The position numbers and the translations under genes were made by a program. The notes under the pieces are model-generated. The model searched no databases and was not told where the DNA came from. It saw only the letters and a list, made by a program, of their open reading frames with translations. 64,000 bases of DNA from Profundibacter sp965277155 (GTDB lineage Bacteria > Pseudomonadota > Alphaproteobacteria > Rhodobacterales > Rhodobacteraceae): contig NZ_CBDIBV010000010.1 in the NCBI RefSeq assembly GCF_965277155.1, forward strand, positions 496,001-560,000, read 5' to 3'. This document shows, piece by piece, positions 6,997 to 15,345 of the stretch. Within the stretch, counting starts at the first letter, position 1. Every line of letters starts with the position of its first letter.

Positions 6997-8844
6997 ATGT
7001 TACGCATCAATGATCTGAACTACGCAATCCAGGGCCGTCCCCTTTTCGAAGGGGCCAATGCCGTGATTCCAACGGGCCACAAGGTGGGCCTGATCGGGCG
7101 CAATGGCGCGGGTAAAACCACGCTGTTCAACCTGATCCGTGGCGATATCCCGTCGGAAACCGGCACCATCACCCTGCCCGCCCGTGCCCGCATTGGCGGC
7201 GTCAGTCAGGAAGTGCCCGGCAACGAGGTATCCCTGCTGAACACCGTTCTGGCCGCCGATGTGGAACGCGCCGAACTGATGGCCGAATCCGAAACCGCAC
7301 AGGATCCGCATCGCATTGCCGACATCCACACCCGTCTGGCCGATATCGACGCCTATTCCGCCGAGGCCCGCGCGTCCTCGATCCTCAAGGGTCTGGGGTT
7401 TGACGCCGAGGAACAGCATATGCCCTGCTCTGCCTTTTCCGGCGGCTGGCGAATGCGGGTGGCTTTGGCCGCTGTGTTGTTTTCCCAGCCCGATTATCTG
7501 CTGCTAGACGAGCCGACCAACTATCTGGATCTGGAAGGCGCGCTGTGGCTCGAGGCCTATCTGGTGAAATATCCGCACACCGTGCTGATCATTTCCCACG
7601 ACCGCGAATTGCTGAACCGTGCGGTCGGCGCAATCCTGCATCTGGAAAACCGCCAGTTGACCTATTACACCGGCCCCTACGACCAATTCGTGCGCCAGCG
7701 CAAGGCACAACGCGAGGTGCAGGCGGCGGCCGCCAAGAAACAGGAAGCCCACCGCGCCCATTTGCAAAGCTTTGTGGACCGCTTCAAGGCCAAGGCATCC
7801 AAGGCCAAACAGGCGCAAAGCCGTGTGAAGATGCTGGAAAAGATGGAAACCATCCGCGCACCCGAAGACGCAGCGCGCACCGTGTTCAGCTTTCCGGAAC
7901 CCGAAGAACTGTCGCCCCCCATCATCGCCACCGAAGGTGTGTCTGTGGGTTACGGTGGCAAAGCGGTTCTGAAAAACCTGAACCTGCGCATAGATCAGGA
8001 CGACCGCATCGCGTTGCTGGGCAAGAACGGTCAGGGAAAATCCACTCTTGCCAAGCTGTTATCAGACAGACTTCAACCAATGTCGGGCAAAATGCAGACC
8101 TCGCGCAAGCTGCGGATCGGCTTTTTCGCCCAGCATCAGGTGGACGAATTGTTCATTGACGAAACCCCGATCCAGCACCTGCGCCGTGAACGCCCGGACG
8201 AGGGCGAAGCGCGGCTGCGGGCCCGTCTGGCCGGTTTCGGCCTTGGCCCAGATCAGGCAGAAACCGAGGTCGGGCGCCTGTCCGGCGGGCAAAAGGCGCG
8301 GCTATCGCTGTTGCTGGCCACCCTGCCCGCGCCGCATCTGCTGATCTTGGACGAGCCAACCAACCACCTTGATATCGAAAGCCGTGAAGCATTGGTCGAG
8401 GCATTGACCGCCTATTCCGGCGCGGTGATCCTGATCAGCCACGATATGCACCTGTTGTCGATGGTAGCGGATCGTTTGTGGCTGGTGAAAGATGGCCATG
8501 TCAGTGTCTGGCAGGAAGATCTGGAAGCCTACCGCAAGGATCTGTTGACCAAGGAGGCACCCGACAAGCCCAAAAAGCCCAAAGCCGCCCCCAAACGCGC
8601 CAGCCGCGACGCGATCCTTGCCTTGCGCGCCGATGTGCGCAAATGTGAGGAACGGGTCAGTAAACTGAACGAAATGCGCGACAAGCTGGCGAAAAAGCTG
8701 GCCGATCCGGCGCTCTATGACGAAGACGCGGGCAACCGCGCCGAGCCGTGGCAGCGTAAATATTCCGAGGTGATGAATGCTTTGGATCGCGCGGACGATA
8801 TGTGGATTAAGGCATTGGAAAAGCTGGAAAAAGCCGAGAAATGA
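6997..8844 (+). CDS. ABC-F family ATPase (Uup/YheS-like)
   Basis: The start at ATG 6997 (MLRINDLNYAIQGRPLFEGA) gives 615 aa; a TTG 36 bp upstream is open in frame but less likely. Two ABC domains occupy about residues 1-240 and 310-530: Walker A GRNGAGKT and GKNGQGKS, signatures FSGGW and LSGGQ, and Walker B motifs LLLDEPTNYLD and LILDEPTNHLD. The linker between them is the charged P-site tRNA-interaction region typical of ABC-F proteins, and a C-terminal coiled coil (about residues 540-615) resembles Uup/YheS. There are no membrane segments. The family acts on ribosomes or structured DNA rather than transport. Confidence 0.93.
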   Translation: MLRINDLNYAIQGRPLFEGANAVIPTGHKVGLIGRNGAGKTTLFNLIRGDIPSETGTITLPARARIGGVSQEVPGNEVSLLNTVLAADVERAELMAESETAQDPHRIADIHTRLADIDAYSAEARASSILKGLGFDAEEQHMPCSAFSGGWRMRVALAAVLFSQPDYLLLDEPTNYLDLEGALWLEAYLVKYPHTVLIISHDRELLNRAVGAILHLENRQLTYYTGPYDQFVRQRKAQREVQAAAAKKQEAHRAHLQSFVDRFKAKASKAKQAQSRVKMLEKMETIRAPEDAARTVFSFPEPEELSPPIIATEGVSVGYGGKAVLKNLNLRIDQDDRIALLGKNGQGKSTLAKLLSDRLQPMSGKMQTSRKLRIGFFAQHQVDELFIDETPIQHLRRERPDEGEARLRARLAGFGLGPDQAETEVGRLSGGQKARLSLLLATLPAPHLLILDEPTNHLDIESREALVEALTAYSGAVILISHDMHLLSMVADRLWLVKDGHVSVWQEDLEAYRKDLLTKEAPDKPKKPKAAPKRASRDAILALRADVRKCEERVSKLNEMRDKLAKKLADPALYDEDAGNRAEPWQRKYSEVMNALDRADDMWIKALEKLEKAEK

Positions 8845-8847
8845 GCA

Positions 8848-8949
8848 TGTCTCGTTTAAATGAATTCGACAGGCAGCCCGAACGCGGTTGCAATGCAACC
8901 GCTGCCTCGGGCTGCCTGCCGAATACTCCTATCCAGTTGCCTCGAGACA
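8848..8949. repeat. 102-bp composite palindrome between the ABC-F gene and marC
   Basis: Three nested pairs of arms are seen. TGTCTCG (8848-8854) pairs with CGAGACA (8943-8949). An 18-bp arm at 8864-8881 pairs with 8907-8924 with one mismatch. GCGGTTGCA (8884-8892) pairs perfectly with TGCAACCGC (8894-8902). The outer arms begin 4 bp after the ABC-F stop and end 8 bp before the marC start. No T-run follows, so it is not a standard terminator. It resembles a REP/MITE-like unit or a transcript-stabilising structure. Confidence 0.7.
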
Positions 8950-8956
8950 CGCTCTG

Positions 8957-9574
8957 ATGGATCAAGCCGCCCTGAGAACCGCCTTTATCACCCTGTTCGT
9001 GATCATTGATCCGATCGGGCTGGCGCCGCTGTTTGTGGCCCTGACCAAAGGCGAAACCCACAGCCATCGGCGTGGCATTGCCATTCGGGCAACGCTGATC
9101 GCGGGTGGGTTGCTGGTGCTGTTCGGCCTGTTTGGCGAGGCGGTTCTGGGCTTTGCCGGTATTTCCATGCCCGCCTTTCGCATCGCGGGCGGTATTTTGT
9201 TGTTCCTGACCGCGCTGGACATGCTGTTTGAACGACGCACCAAACGGCGCAAGGGGCAGGCAAGTGCTGCCGATGATCCATCGGTGTTTCCACTGGCCAC
9301 CCCGCTGATTGCCGGCCCCGGTTCGATCGCCACGATCATCCTGCTGACCGGCGAGGCTGAAGGAAACTGGACCGCCATCGGGGCTGTGATGCTCGTATTG
9401 CTGGCCGTGTTGCTGCTGGTGTTTCTGTTTTTCCTGTCAGCCACCCTGCTGGAACGGGCCTTGGGCGATACCGGCACCAATGTTGTCACCCGCCTGCTGG
9501 GCATGTTGCTGGCCGCCCTATCGGTCCAATTCGTGATCGACGGGATCACTGCGGTGAATTGGCTTGGAACCTAG
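8957..9574 (+). CDS. MarC-family integral membrane protein
   Basis: The start ATG 8957 (MDQAALRTAFITLFVIIDPI) gives 205 aa, the normal MarC length. Six hydrophobic segments can be seen, with the MarC signature IDPIGLAPLFVALTKG near the N-terminus and PLATPLIAGPGSIATIILL in the middle. The family (PF01914, UPF0056) is an inner-membrane protein of unclear substrate; the old link to multiple antibiotic resistance has not held up in Escherichia coli. The upstream palindrome at 8848-8949 would lie in its leader. Confidence 0.9.
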   Translation: MDQAALRTAFITLFVIIDPIGLAPLFVALTKGETHSHRRGIAIRATLIAGGLLVLFGLFGEAVLGFAGISMPAFRIAGGILLFLTALDMLFERRTKRRKGQASAADDPSVFPLATPLIAGPGSIATIILLTGEAEGNWTAIGAVMLVLLAVLLLVFLFFLSATLLERALGDTGTNVVTRLLGMLLAALSVQFVIDGITAVNWLGT

Positions 9575-9635
9575 CCCTTTTAGAAACGCGCCAGAACACC
9601 TATATCTTGACGGTATTCATTTAGAAGGTGTCCAC

Positions 9636-10217
9636 ATGGACGGCGATAATCTGGCTCGATTGATCTACCTCGTGCTGCTGGGCAGCGTGATTGGCGGGTA
9701 TTTCCTAATGGAAAATCGTAAGAATCTGGGGAAAACCGCCCAACAGGCCGCCGTCTGGGGGTTGATTTTTGTCGGTGCTGTGGCCGTGATCGGCCTGTGG
9801 GGCGACATCCGCAATTCGGTTGTGCCAACCCAAAGCTATATCGACGGGCAAGCAACGGTGATCGTGCCCCGCGCAAATGACGGGCATTATTACGTCACGC
9901 TGGAAATTGATGGCACACCTGTGCGGTTTGTCATAGATACCGGCGCATCCGACGTGGTGCTGACACAGGATGACGCCCGCAATATCGGCATTGATGTCGA
10001 CAACCTGTTTTTTGGCGGGATCGCCAATACAGCCAACGGCGAAATGCGCACCGCGCGGGTCAAACTGCATAACGTCCGGCTAGGAGAAATCACCGATCTG
10101 GTTGTTTCGGCCTCGGTCAATGCGGGAGAAATGGATACATCACTTCTGGGGATGAGTTATCTGCAACGCTATAACAAGATCGAACTGGGTGGCGGCAAGA
10201 TGATACTGCGGCGTTAG
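9636..10217 (+). CDS. Membrane-anchored clan AA aspartic protease (TIGR02281-like)
   Basis: The start ATG 9636 (MDGDNLARLIYLVLLGSVIG) gives 193 aa. Two N-terminal hydrophobic segments (about residues 5-27 and 38-58) precede a retropepsin-like domain with active-site motif FVIDTGASDVVLT (Asp at about residue 108), the flap-like region and the LLGMSYL motif, as in alphaproteobacterial TIGR02281 proteins. Only one DTG is present, so the active enzyme would be a homodimer. The proteolytic domain probably faces the periplasm. The next gene, on the opposite strand, is the interrupted cytochrome c gene, whose stop lies 3 bp away. Confidence 0.88.
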   Translation: MDGDNLARLIYLVLLGSVIGGYFLMENRKNLGKTAQQAAVWGLIFVGAVAVIGLWGDIRNSVVPTQSYIDGQATVIVPRANDGHYYVTLEIDGTPVRFVIDTGASDVVLTQDDARNIGIDVDNLFFGGIANTANGEMRTARVKLHNVRLGEITDLVVSASVNAGEMDTSLLGMSYLQRYNKIELGGGKMILRR

Positions 10218-10369
10218 GGTCAGTTCGTCAATTCAACCGGGTTTTCTGACTGTTCCGGTTCGGACTGCGGACCAACACTGGCCAGATAGGCGGCCACATC
10301 CGCCCCGCCCTTGCGTTCGCGGAATGTCATGGCGCTGTGGGCTTTGGGATCATTCAGGTATTCCCTTAG

Positions 10370-11651
10370 GGGAACCTCTAAAAATCCCCCAAAATCCGGC
10401 CTGACGGGGTAGAATCGTCATCAGGATGAAAATGATTCGACCGACGGGGTTTTGTCATGGGTCAGATGGGATTTTTTGATCTTTCCAGCCGATACGCGGG
10501 ACTGGACAAATCTGGTGATCCGCTGGTGTTGCTCAACGACATGGTGCCGTTCGAGGATTACCGGGACGAGCTGAAGGCCATATGGCGCACGCCGCCCGAA
10601 CAGCGCAAATCCAACGCTGGCCGCCCGCCTTGGGATGAGGTGCTGATATTCAAGACGATGGTTTTGCAGCAGCTCTACAACCTCTCTGACGATCAGATCG
10701 AGTATCAGATCCGCGACCGCCTGTCGTTCATGCGGTTTCTCGGCCTTGGCATTGAAGACAGCGTACCTGACGCCAAGACCATCTGGGCCTACCGTGAAAG
10801 GCTGGCCGGGGCCGGGAAGATGAAGGAGCTGTTTGACAAGTTCGATGCCTTTCTGCGCGAAAAGGGCTATCTGGCGATGGGCGGGCAGATTGTTGATGCG
10901 AGCATCGTTCCGGCGCCGCGCCAGCACAACAAAAGGGACGAGAACGAGAAAATCAAGGCGGGCGAAACGCCTGAAGAGTGGGAGGAAAAACCCCACAAGA
11001 AGCGCCAGAAGGACGTGGATGCGCGCTGGACGAAGAAGCACGGCAAGAGCTATTACGGCTACAAGAACCACATCAATGTCGACCGGCGGCACAAATTCAT
11101 CCGCGCTTATGATGTCACCGATGCCGCCGTGCATGACAGCCAGGCGCTTGCCGGTCTGATTGATGCGAGCAACACCTCATCGGACCTGTGGGCCGACAGC
11201 GCCTATCGCTCGCAAAAGATCGAAAGCGAGCTGGAAGAGCGGGGGCTTCACAGCCATATCCATCACAAGGGCAGGCGCGGCAAGCCGCTTGGCGAGCGCC
11301 AGCAAAAGGCCAACCGGAGGCGCTCGAAAGTGCGGGTCCGGGTCGAGCATGTATTCGCTTTTCAGGAGCGCTCCATGGGCGGCAAGCTGATCCGCTCCAT
11401 CGGCCTGAAGCGGGCGCGATTTCGCATCGGGATGATGAACCTGGTCTACAACATGAAGCGCTTCGTCCAGTTCGAATGCGGCCTGGCGGCGCCGGGATAA
11501 GGGTTCATGGGGTGAGGTGTGCCTGAAATACCCAAAACCGGCTTGAAACCGGTGAAAATGGGTTTATGATCCGAAGCAATCAGGCGGGACAGGCGAAAAA
11601 CCGTCCACCCCGCCGCGAAGAAGGCGAAAACGGGAATTTACAGAGGTTCCC
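10370..11651 (+). mobile_element. IS-A copy 1 (IS5 family, 1282 bp) inside the cytochrome c gene
   Basis: Ends are GGGAACCTCTAAAAATCCC on the left and the inverted GGGAACCTCTGTAAATTCCC on the right. It is flanked by a perfect 4-bp duplication TTAG (10366-10369 and 11652-11655), in line with IS5-type targets. One transposase gene fills most of it. Confidence 0.95.
10457..11500 (+). CDS. IS-A transposase (IS5 family, DDE), copy 1
   Basis: This 347-aa protein starts MGQMGFFDLSSRYAGLDKSG. The N-terminal IS5-type helical DNA-binding region contains GRPPWDEVLIFKTMVLQQLY. The DDE catalytic core follows: first Asp in GGQIVDASIVPAP, second Asp in DLWADSAYRSQK and Glu in RVRVEHVFAFQ. A basic insertion rich in Lys and Glu (residues about 155-200) lies between the first two. 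The same sequence occurs in five places in this window, apparently without difference in the translated product, which indicates very recent spread. Confidence 0.95.
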   Translation: MGQMGFFDLSSRYAGLDKSGDPLVLLNDMVPFEDYRDELKAIWRTPPEQRKSNAGRPPWDEVLIFKTMVLQQLYNLSDDQIEYQIRDRLSFMRFLGLGIEDSVPDAKTIWAYRERLAGAGKMKELFDKFDAFLREKGYLAMGGQIVDASIVPAPRQHNKRDENEKIKAGETPEEWEEKPHKKRQKDVDARWTKKHGKSYYGYKNHINVDRRHKFIRAYDVTDAAVHDSQALAGLIDASNTSSDLWADSAYRSQKIESELEERGLHSHIHHKGRRGKPLGERQQKANRRRSKVRVRVEHVFAFQERSMGGKLIRSIGLKRARFRIGMMNLVYNMKRFVQFECGLAAPG

Positions 11652-11970
11652 TTAGAAAGGCTTTGGGGTTTTGCACCCATTGCGCAATCTTTTCTTCATC
11701 CCAGACCAGACCGGCCTGACCGGCAGCAACAACGGAATCGGAATAGGAAAACCCCTCATAGGTTCCGGCCTGACGGCCAACCACCCCATAGAGGTTCGGG
11801 CCAACCTTGCCGCCTTTGACAATCACTTCATCCCCGGTGGAAATGCTGTGACAGGATTTGCATTTGTTAAACACTTTTTGACCCGCAGAAACGTCCCCAT
11901 CCGCAAGGGCAGGCATACCAAAGGCAATGGACAAGATCACGATCATGGTGGGTAGGTTGACAGGTTTCAT

Positions 11971-12138
11971 AACAGACTCGGTTCTGTTGTTGCTGGGCTC
12001 AGAGGCTATTTGTTCGCCACAAGGGCGAATGTAAACAGCGATGGATACACAAACCCGTGAGTGATAGATAACTTATTTGTGAAGATATTATCTTGAAATA
12101 ACAATATGTTACATAATATTTACAAACGGCAATATTTT
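11971..12138. promoter_or_regulatory. AT-rich upstream region of the cytochrome c gene
   Basis: This 168-bp stretch is much more AT-rich than its surroundings. It holds two perfect odd-length palindromes, AAGATATTATCTT (12082-12094) and TATGTTACATA (12105-12115). It lies upstream of the minus-strand cytochrome c gene and downstream of holC, so the sites could be operators for the former. No regulator is assigned. Confidence 0.4.
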
Positions 12139-12597
12139 CTACCGCTCAGCCTTCTTTTCCCAATGTCCGCTTTCTTGGGACCAGTATTGTGCGGAACAAC
12201 CTGCTTCGGTTAATGCCTTCCATTGCTCGCGCGCCCGCGCAAGGGCCGCTTCGTCATTGCCATCAAACAGGATACTGACCCTTTCCAGCAGGGCCACTTC
12301 TTCGGGGGCAATTTCGACCCCGTCAATCGCCAAAACCGCCGTGGGGTTATTGGCTGCCGCCGGATCGGTTGTCAGCAAAACCGGCTGCATCGCGTCATGT
12401 TCGCCACCAGTCAAACCGTGCGGCAAAAATCCGTCCTCGCGCCCAAGCCACAGCTTTTCATCAAGCCATTCCATCCGCCTTGAATCCCCCCCCCGCACCG
12501 CACAGCGCCAACCGGCAGCCAGCGATTTTTCCAGCAACATCGGCAGCACCACCTCAAGTGGCTGGCGGGTCAGGTGATAGAAGTAAACCGCGCCCAT
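12139..12597 (-). CDS. holC: DNA polymerase III chi subunit
   Basis: This 152-aa protein starts MGAVYFYHLTRQPLEVVLPM, with the chi pattern: an early FYHL strand, MLLEKSLAAGWRCAVR, a WLDEKLW segment and a FLPHG loop typical of HolC. Chi connects the clamp loader (through psi where present) to single-stranded-DNA-binding protein during replication. Its ATG overlaps the stop of pepA by one base (TGATG), a coupling arrangement often seen for pepA-holC. No stem-loop is visible between the two. Confidence 0.92.
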   Translation of the reverse strand: MGAVYFYHLTRQPLEVVLPMLLEKSLAAGWRCAVRGGDSRRMEWLDEKLWLGREDGFLPHGLTGGEHDAMQPVLLTTDPAAANNPTAVLAIDGVEIAPEEVALLERVSILFDGNDEAALARAREQWKALTEAGCSAQYWSQESGHWEKKAER

Positions 12598-14066
12598 CAG
12601 CCCTCCTGCATGTCACGGATCAGCCGGTCCAGCGCCATCACACCCCAGCCGGTTGCACCCTTGGGGGCAAATGTGCTTTCGGTTTTCAGGGAAGCAGTGC
12701 CAGCGATGTCCAGATGGATCCACGGCATGTCGTCCTGAACAAACCGTTGCAGGAATTTCGCGGCAGTGATCGACCCCGCAGGACGCCCCGCGCTGTTTTT
12801 CATATCGGCAATGCGGGAATCGATCATCTTGTCATAGCTGTCATCAATCGGCATCCGCCATGCGCCCTCGCCTTCGGTTTTGGCGGCCTTCAGAAAGGCG
12901 TTGCACAGCGCATCATCGTTGGAGAACACGCCGGCATTGTCATGGCCAAGGCCGACAATAATCGCGCCGGTCAGGGTGGCCAGATTGATCACACCGGCCG
13001 GTTTGAACCGGTCTTGCGCGTACCACAGCACATCGGACAGAACCAAGCGCCCTTCGGCGTCTGTATTGATCACCTCGATCGTATCACCCTTCATCGAGCG
13101 CACCACATCGCCGGGACGGGTGGCCGCGCCATCTGGCATGTTTTCAACCAGCCCGACCAGACCGACAACATTCGCCTTGGCCTTGCGCATGGCCAACGTG
13201 CGCATCACGCCCGACACCACACCAGCGCCGCCCATGTCCATGGTCATATCTTCCATGCCTGCGGCCGGTTTCAGGGAAATGCCGCCAGTGTCAAACACCA
13301 CGCCCTTGCCGACCAGCGCAAGCGGGGCATCGCCTTTTTTGCCGCCGTTCCATTGCATCACCACCACCTTGGAAGGGCTGCGCGACCCCTGCCCGACCGA
13401 AAGCAAAGCGCCCATGCCCAGCTTTTCCAGCTCGGTTTCTTCAAGGATTTCAACCTCTAGCCCCAACTCGTGCATCGCCGCTAGACGCGCGGCGAAATCA
13501 TCGGTGGTCAGGAAATTGGCAGGCTCGTTCACCAGATCACGAGTGAAAAACACACCTTCGGCCACGGCGGCCATCGGCCCGGCCACGGCGGCCACTTCTT
13601 CAGGTTTGGAGACCATAAAGGTGGCCGCGCCGCGTGGGTCGCTTTCCTTGCTTTTATGGATATTGAAATCATATCCGCGCAGGGCGAGGCCCAGTGAAAC
13701 CTCGGCCGCCTGCCCCAAATTACCGGCCAGAACCAGCACCGTAGATGTGCCTGCTGCCTTGGCAATCACGGCACCGGCCTTGCGGGCGTCCGCTGCCGTC
13801 GGGCGGCGTTTCAGTTTCACCACCTGCACCGCATCACAGGCCATGCCCGCCGGATAGGCCAGATCGCGGGCCTCGGCGGTTCTCAGTTTTTCAAACCCTT
13901 CCGATTCGACAAACCGTTTCAACGCCCCCTTACACAGCCGGTTCACACGGCGGGCACATTGATCCAGCTGCCCCTCGGGGGTGACAAACACCACCACGCG
14001 GCCCTCAGCGGTGCCGATACTATCCAGATCAATTTCCTTGAAGTCTATGTGACGGGGATGGGTCAT
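12597..14066 (-). CDS. pepA: Leucyl aminopeptidase (M17 family)
   Basis: The start ATG 14066 (MTHPRHIDFKEIDLDSIGTA) gives 489 aa; upstream in-frame starts would add a non-conserved extension. The C-terminal catalytic domain carries the M17 hallmark NTDAEGRLVL and the metal/active-site Lys-Asp region (LVGKGVVFDTGG, MTMDMGGAGVVSG). The enzyme is a cytosolic hexameric, two-metal exopeptidase that removes N-terminal residues in peptide turnover. It is divergent from the lptFG operon, with 145 bp between start codons, and is followed by holC in the same transcript. Confidence 0.96.
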   Translation of the reverse strand: MTHPRHIDFKEIDLDSIGTAEGRVVVFVTPEGQLDQCARRVNRLCKGALKRFVESEGFEKLRTAEARDLAYPAGMACDAVQVVKLKRRPTAADARKAGAVIAKAAGTSTVLVLAGNLGQAAEVSLGLALRGYDFNIHKSKESDPRGAATFMVSKPEEVAAVAGPMAAVAEGVFFTRDLVNEPANFLTTDDFAARLAAMHELGLEVEILEETELEKLGMGALLSVGQGSRSPSKVVVMQWNGGKKGDAPLALVGKGVVFDTGGISLKPAAGMEDMTMDMGGAGVVSGVMRTLAMRKAKANVVGLVGLVENMPDGAATRPGDVVRSMKGDTIEVINTDAEGRLVLSDVLWYAQDRFKPAGVINLATLTGAIIVGLGHDNAGVFSNDDALCNAFLKAAKTEGEGAWRMPIDDSYDKMIDSRIADMKNSAGRPAGSITAAKFLQRFVQDDMPWIHLDIAGTASLKTESTFAPKGATGWGVMALDRLIRDMQEG

Positions 14067-14211
14067 ACTGTTTCTCCTGCTTGCGCGCAAATGGCGGGGT
14101 TTTGCCATACATAGCCTTTGCGCACAGATATTGCCAGATAGCAGTTTCACCCGCCGGTTTTATCGGCTAATCTGCGCAGGATTTGAAATGTTCCCGGGGG
14201 GGATTTAACGC

Positions 14212-15345
14212 GTGGCCAGATTCGACAGATATTTACTGTCGCAACTGATGGTGTATTTCGGCTTTTTCGCCCTTGTTCTGGTCATGGTCTATTGGGTCAA
14301 CCGGGCGGTATTGCTGTTTGACCAACTGATTGCCGATGGCCAGTCGGCAACGGTATTTTTGGAATTCACCGCCCTGACCCTGCCAAATGTAATCCGCATT
14401 GTTCTGCCGGTCGCCGCCTTTGCCGGATCGGTCTATGCCACCAACCGCCTTAGTTCGGAAAGCGAATTGGTGGTGGTGCAGGCAATGGGGTTCAGCGGGT
14501 TTCGTCTGGCACGGCCTGTTCTGGTGTTCGGGATGATCGTGGCACTACTAACGGGCATCCTATCGCATATCCTTGTGCCGATTTCTGCCGGTTTGCTGGC
14601 CGAACGCAGCGCCGAAATACGCGAAAACATCACTGCGCGGTTCCTAACCGAGGGCGAATTCCTTCATCCGACCGATGGCATCACCTTTTATATCCGCGAG
14701 ATCAGCCCCGAAGGTGAATTACTGGATGTGTTCATGTCCGACAGTCGTGACCCTGATAGTCAGGTCATATACACCGCCAAGAACGCCTTCTTGGTACGCG
14801 AGGAAACAGGGCCAAAACTGGTGATGTTTGACGGGATGGCGCAAACTCTTGATACAAAAGGCAATCGGTTGTTTACCACTCGTTTCTCGGATTTTTCCTA
14901 TGATATCGGCGCCTTGATCAATATTGGCAATCGGGATGGCCGTTCCGTTGGTGAATTATCGACACGCGAACTGCTTTGGCCCACACCGGAATTGGCGAAA
15001 GAGGTCAAAGCAAGCCGCGCGTATCTTCTATACTCCGGCCATGAAAGGTTCGCCCAACCACTGCTTGCTGTTGTGACCGCTTTGATCGGGTTTGCGACAT
15101 TGCTTGTCGGAAACTACAGCCGCTTTGGAGTTATGCGCCAGATATTGGTGGCGATCGTCATTCTGGTTTTGATCAAAGCACTCGATAGTACAATGATCCA
15201 GCTGGCCCAACGCGATGATAAACTGTGGGGGTTAGTCTATGTCCCTGTTCTGGTTGGTCTATTAATATCTGCTTTTTTGTTGTGGTTGTCGGAACGACCC
15301 GGGCGGTTAAAGCGCATGTTCACCCGTAGCGGGGTAACGGCATGA
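14212..15345 (+). CDS. lptF: LPS export permease LptF
   Basis: This 377-aa protein has a GTG start at 14212 (reads MARFDRYLLSQLMVYFGFFA). Three N-terminal and three C-terminal membrane segments flank a periplasmic beta-jellyroll domain (about residues 130-265), the fold of LptF/LptG. With LptG and the LptB ATPase (not in this window) it extracts lipopolysaccharide from the inner membrane. Its last codons overlap the lptG start by 4 bp (ATGA). The order lptF-lptG-lptD-surA-pdxA-rsmA is common in Rhodobacterales and groups outer-membrane assembly functions. Confidence 0.95.
   Translation: MARFDRYLLSQLMVYFGFFALVLVMVYWVNRAVLLFDQLIADGQSATVFLEFTALTLPNVIRIVLPVAAFAGSVYATNRLSSESELVVVQAMGFSGFRLARPVLVFGMIVALLTGILSHILVPISAGLLAERSAEIRENITARFLTEGEFLHPTDGITFYIREISPEGELLDVFMSDSRDPDSQVIYTAKNAFLVREETGPKLVMFDGMAQTLDTKGNRLFTTRFSDFSYDIGALINIGNRDGRSVGELSTRELLWPTPELAKEVKASRAYLLYSGHERFAQPLLAVVTALIGFATLLVGNYSRFGVMRQILVAIVILVLIKALDSTMIQLAQRDDKLWGLVYVPVLVGLLISAFLLWLSERPGRLKRMFTRSGVTA

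Larger units (their letters stand above)
10220..11970 (-). pseudogene. Class I cytochrome c gene split by IS-A
   Basis: Removing IS-A (10370-11651) and one TTAG duplicate restores a continuous 154-codon frame from ATG 11970 to TGA 10222-10220. The upstream part has a signal peptide (MKPVNLPTMIVILSIAFGMP..ADG) and the heme-attachment motif CKSCH. The separated downstream part encodes NDPKAHSAMTFRERKGGADV, which supplies the axial Met and the C-terminal helix. As it stands, only a 110-aa product can be made, ending with two IS-derived residues, so heme could attach but Met coordination and the last helix are lost. The intact protein would be a soluble periplasmic electron carrier like c2/c550. 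Confidence 0.9.

Noticed and set aside
10421..11134. 237-codon open frame antisense to the IS-A transposase, present in all five copies
   Set aside because: It lies wholly inside the transposase gene on the other strand and is repeated only because the IS is repeated; the translation is low in complexity (Leu/Val/Arg runs) and has no ribosome site.
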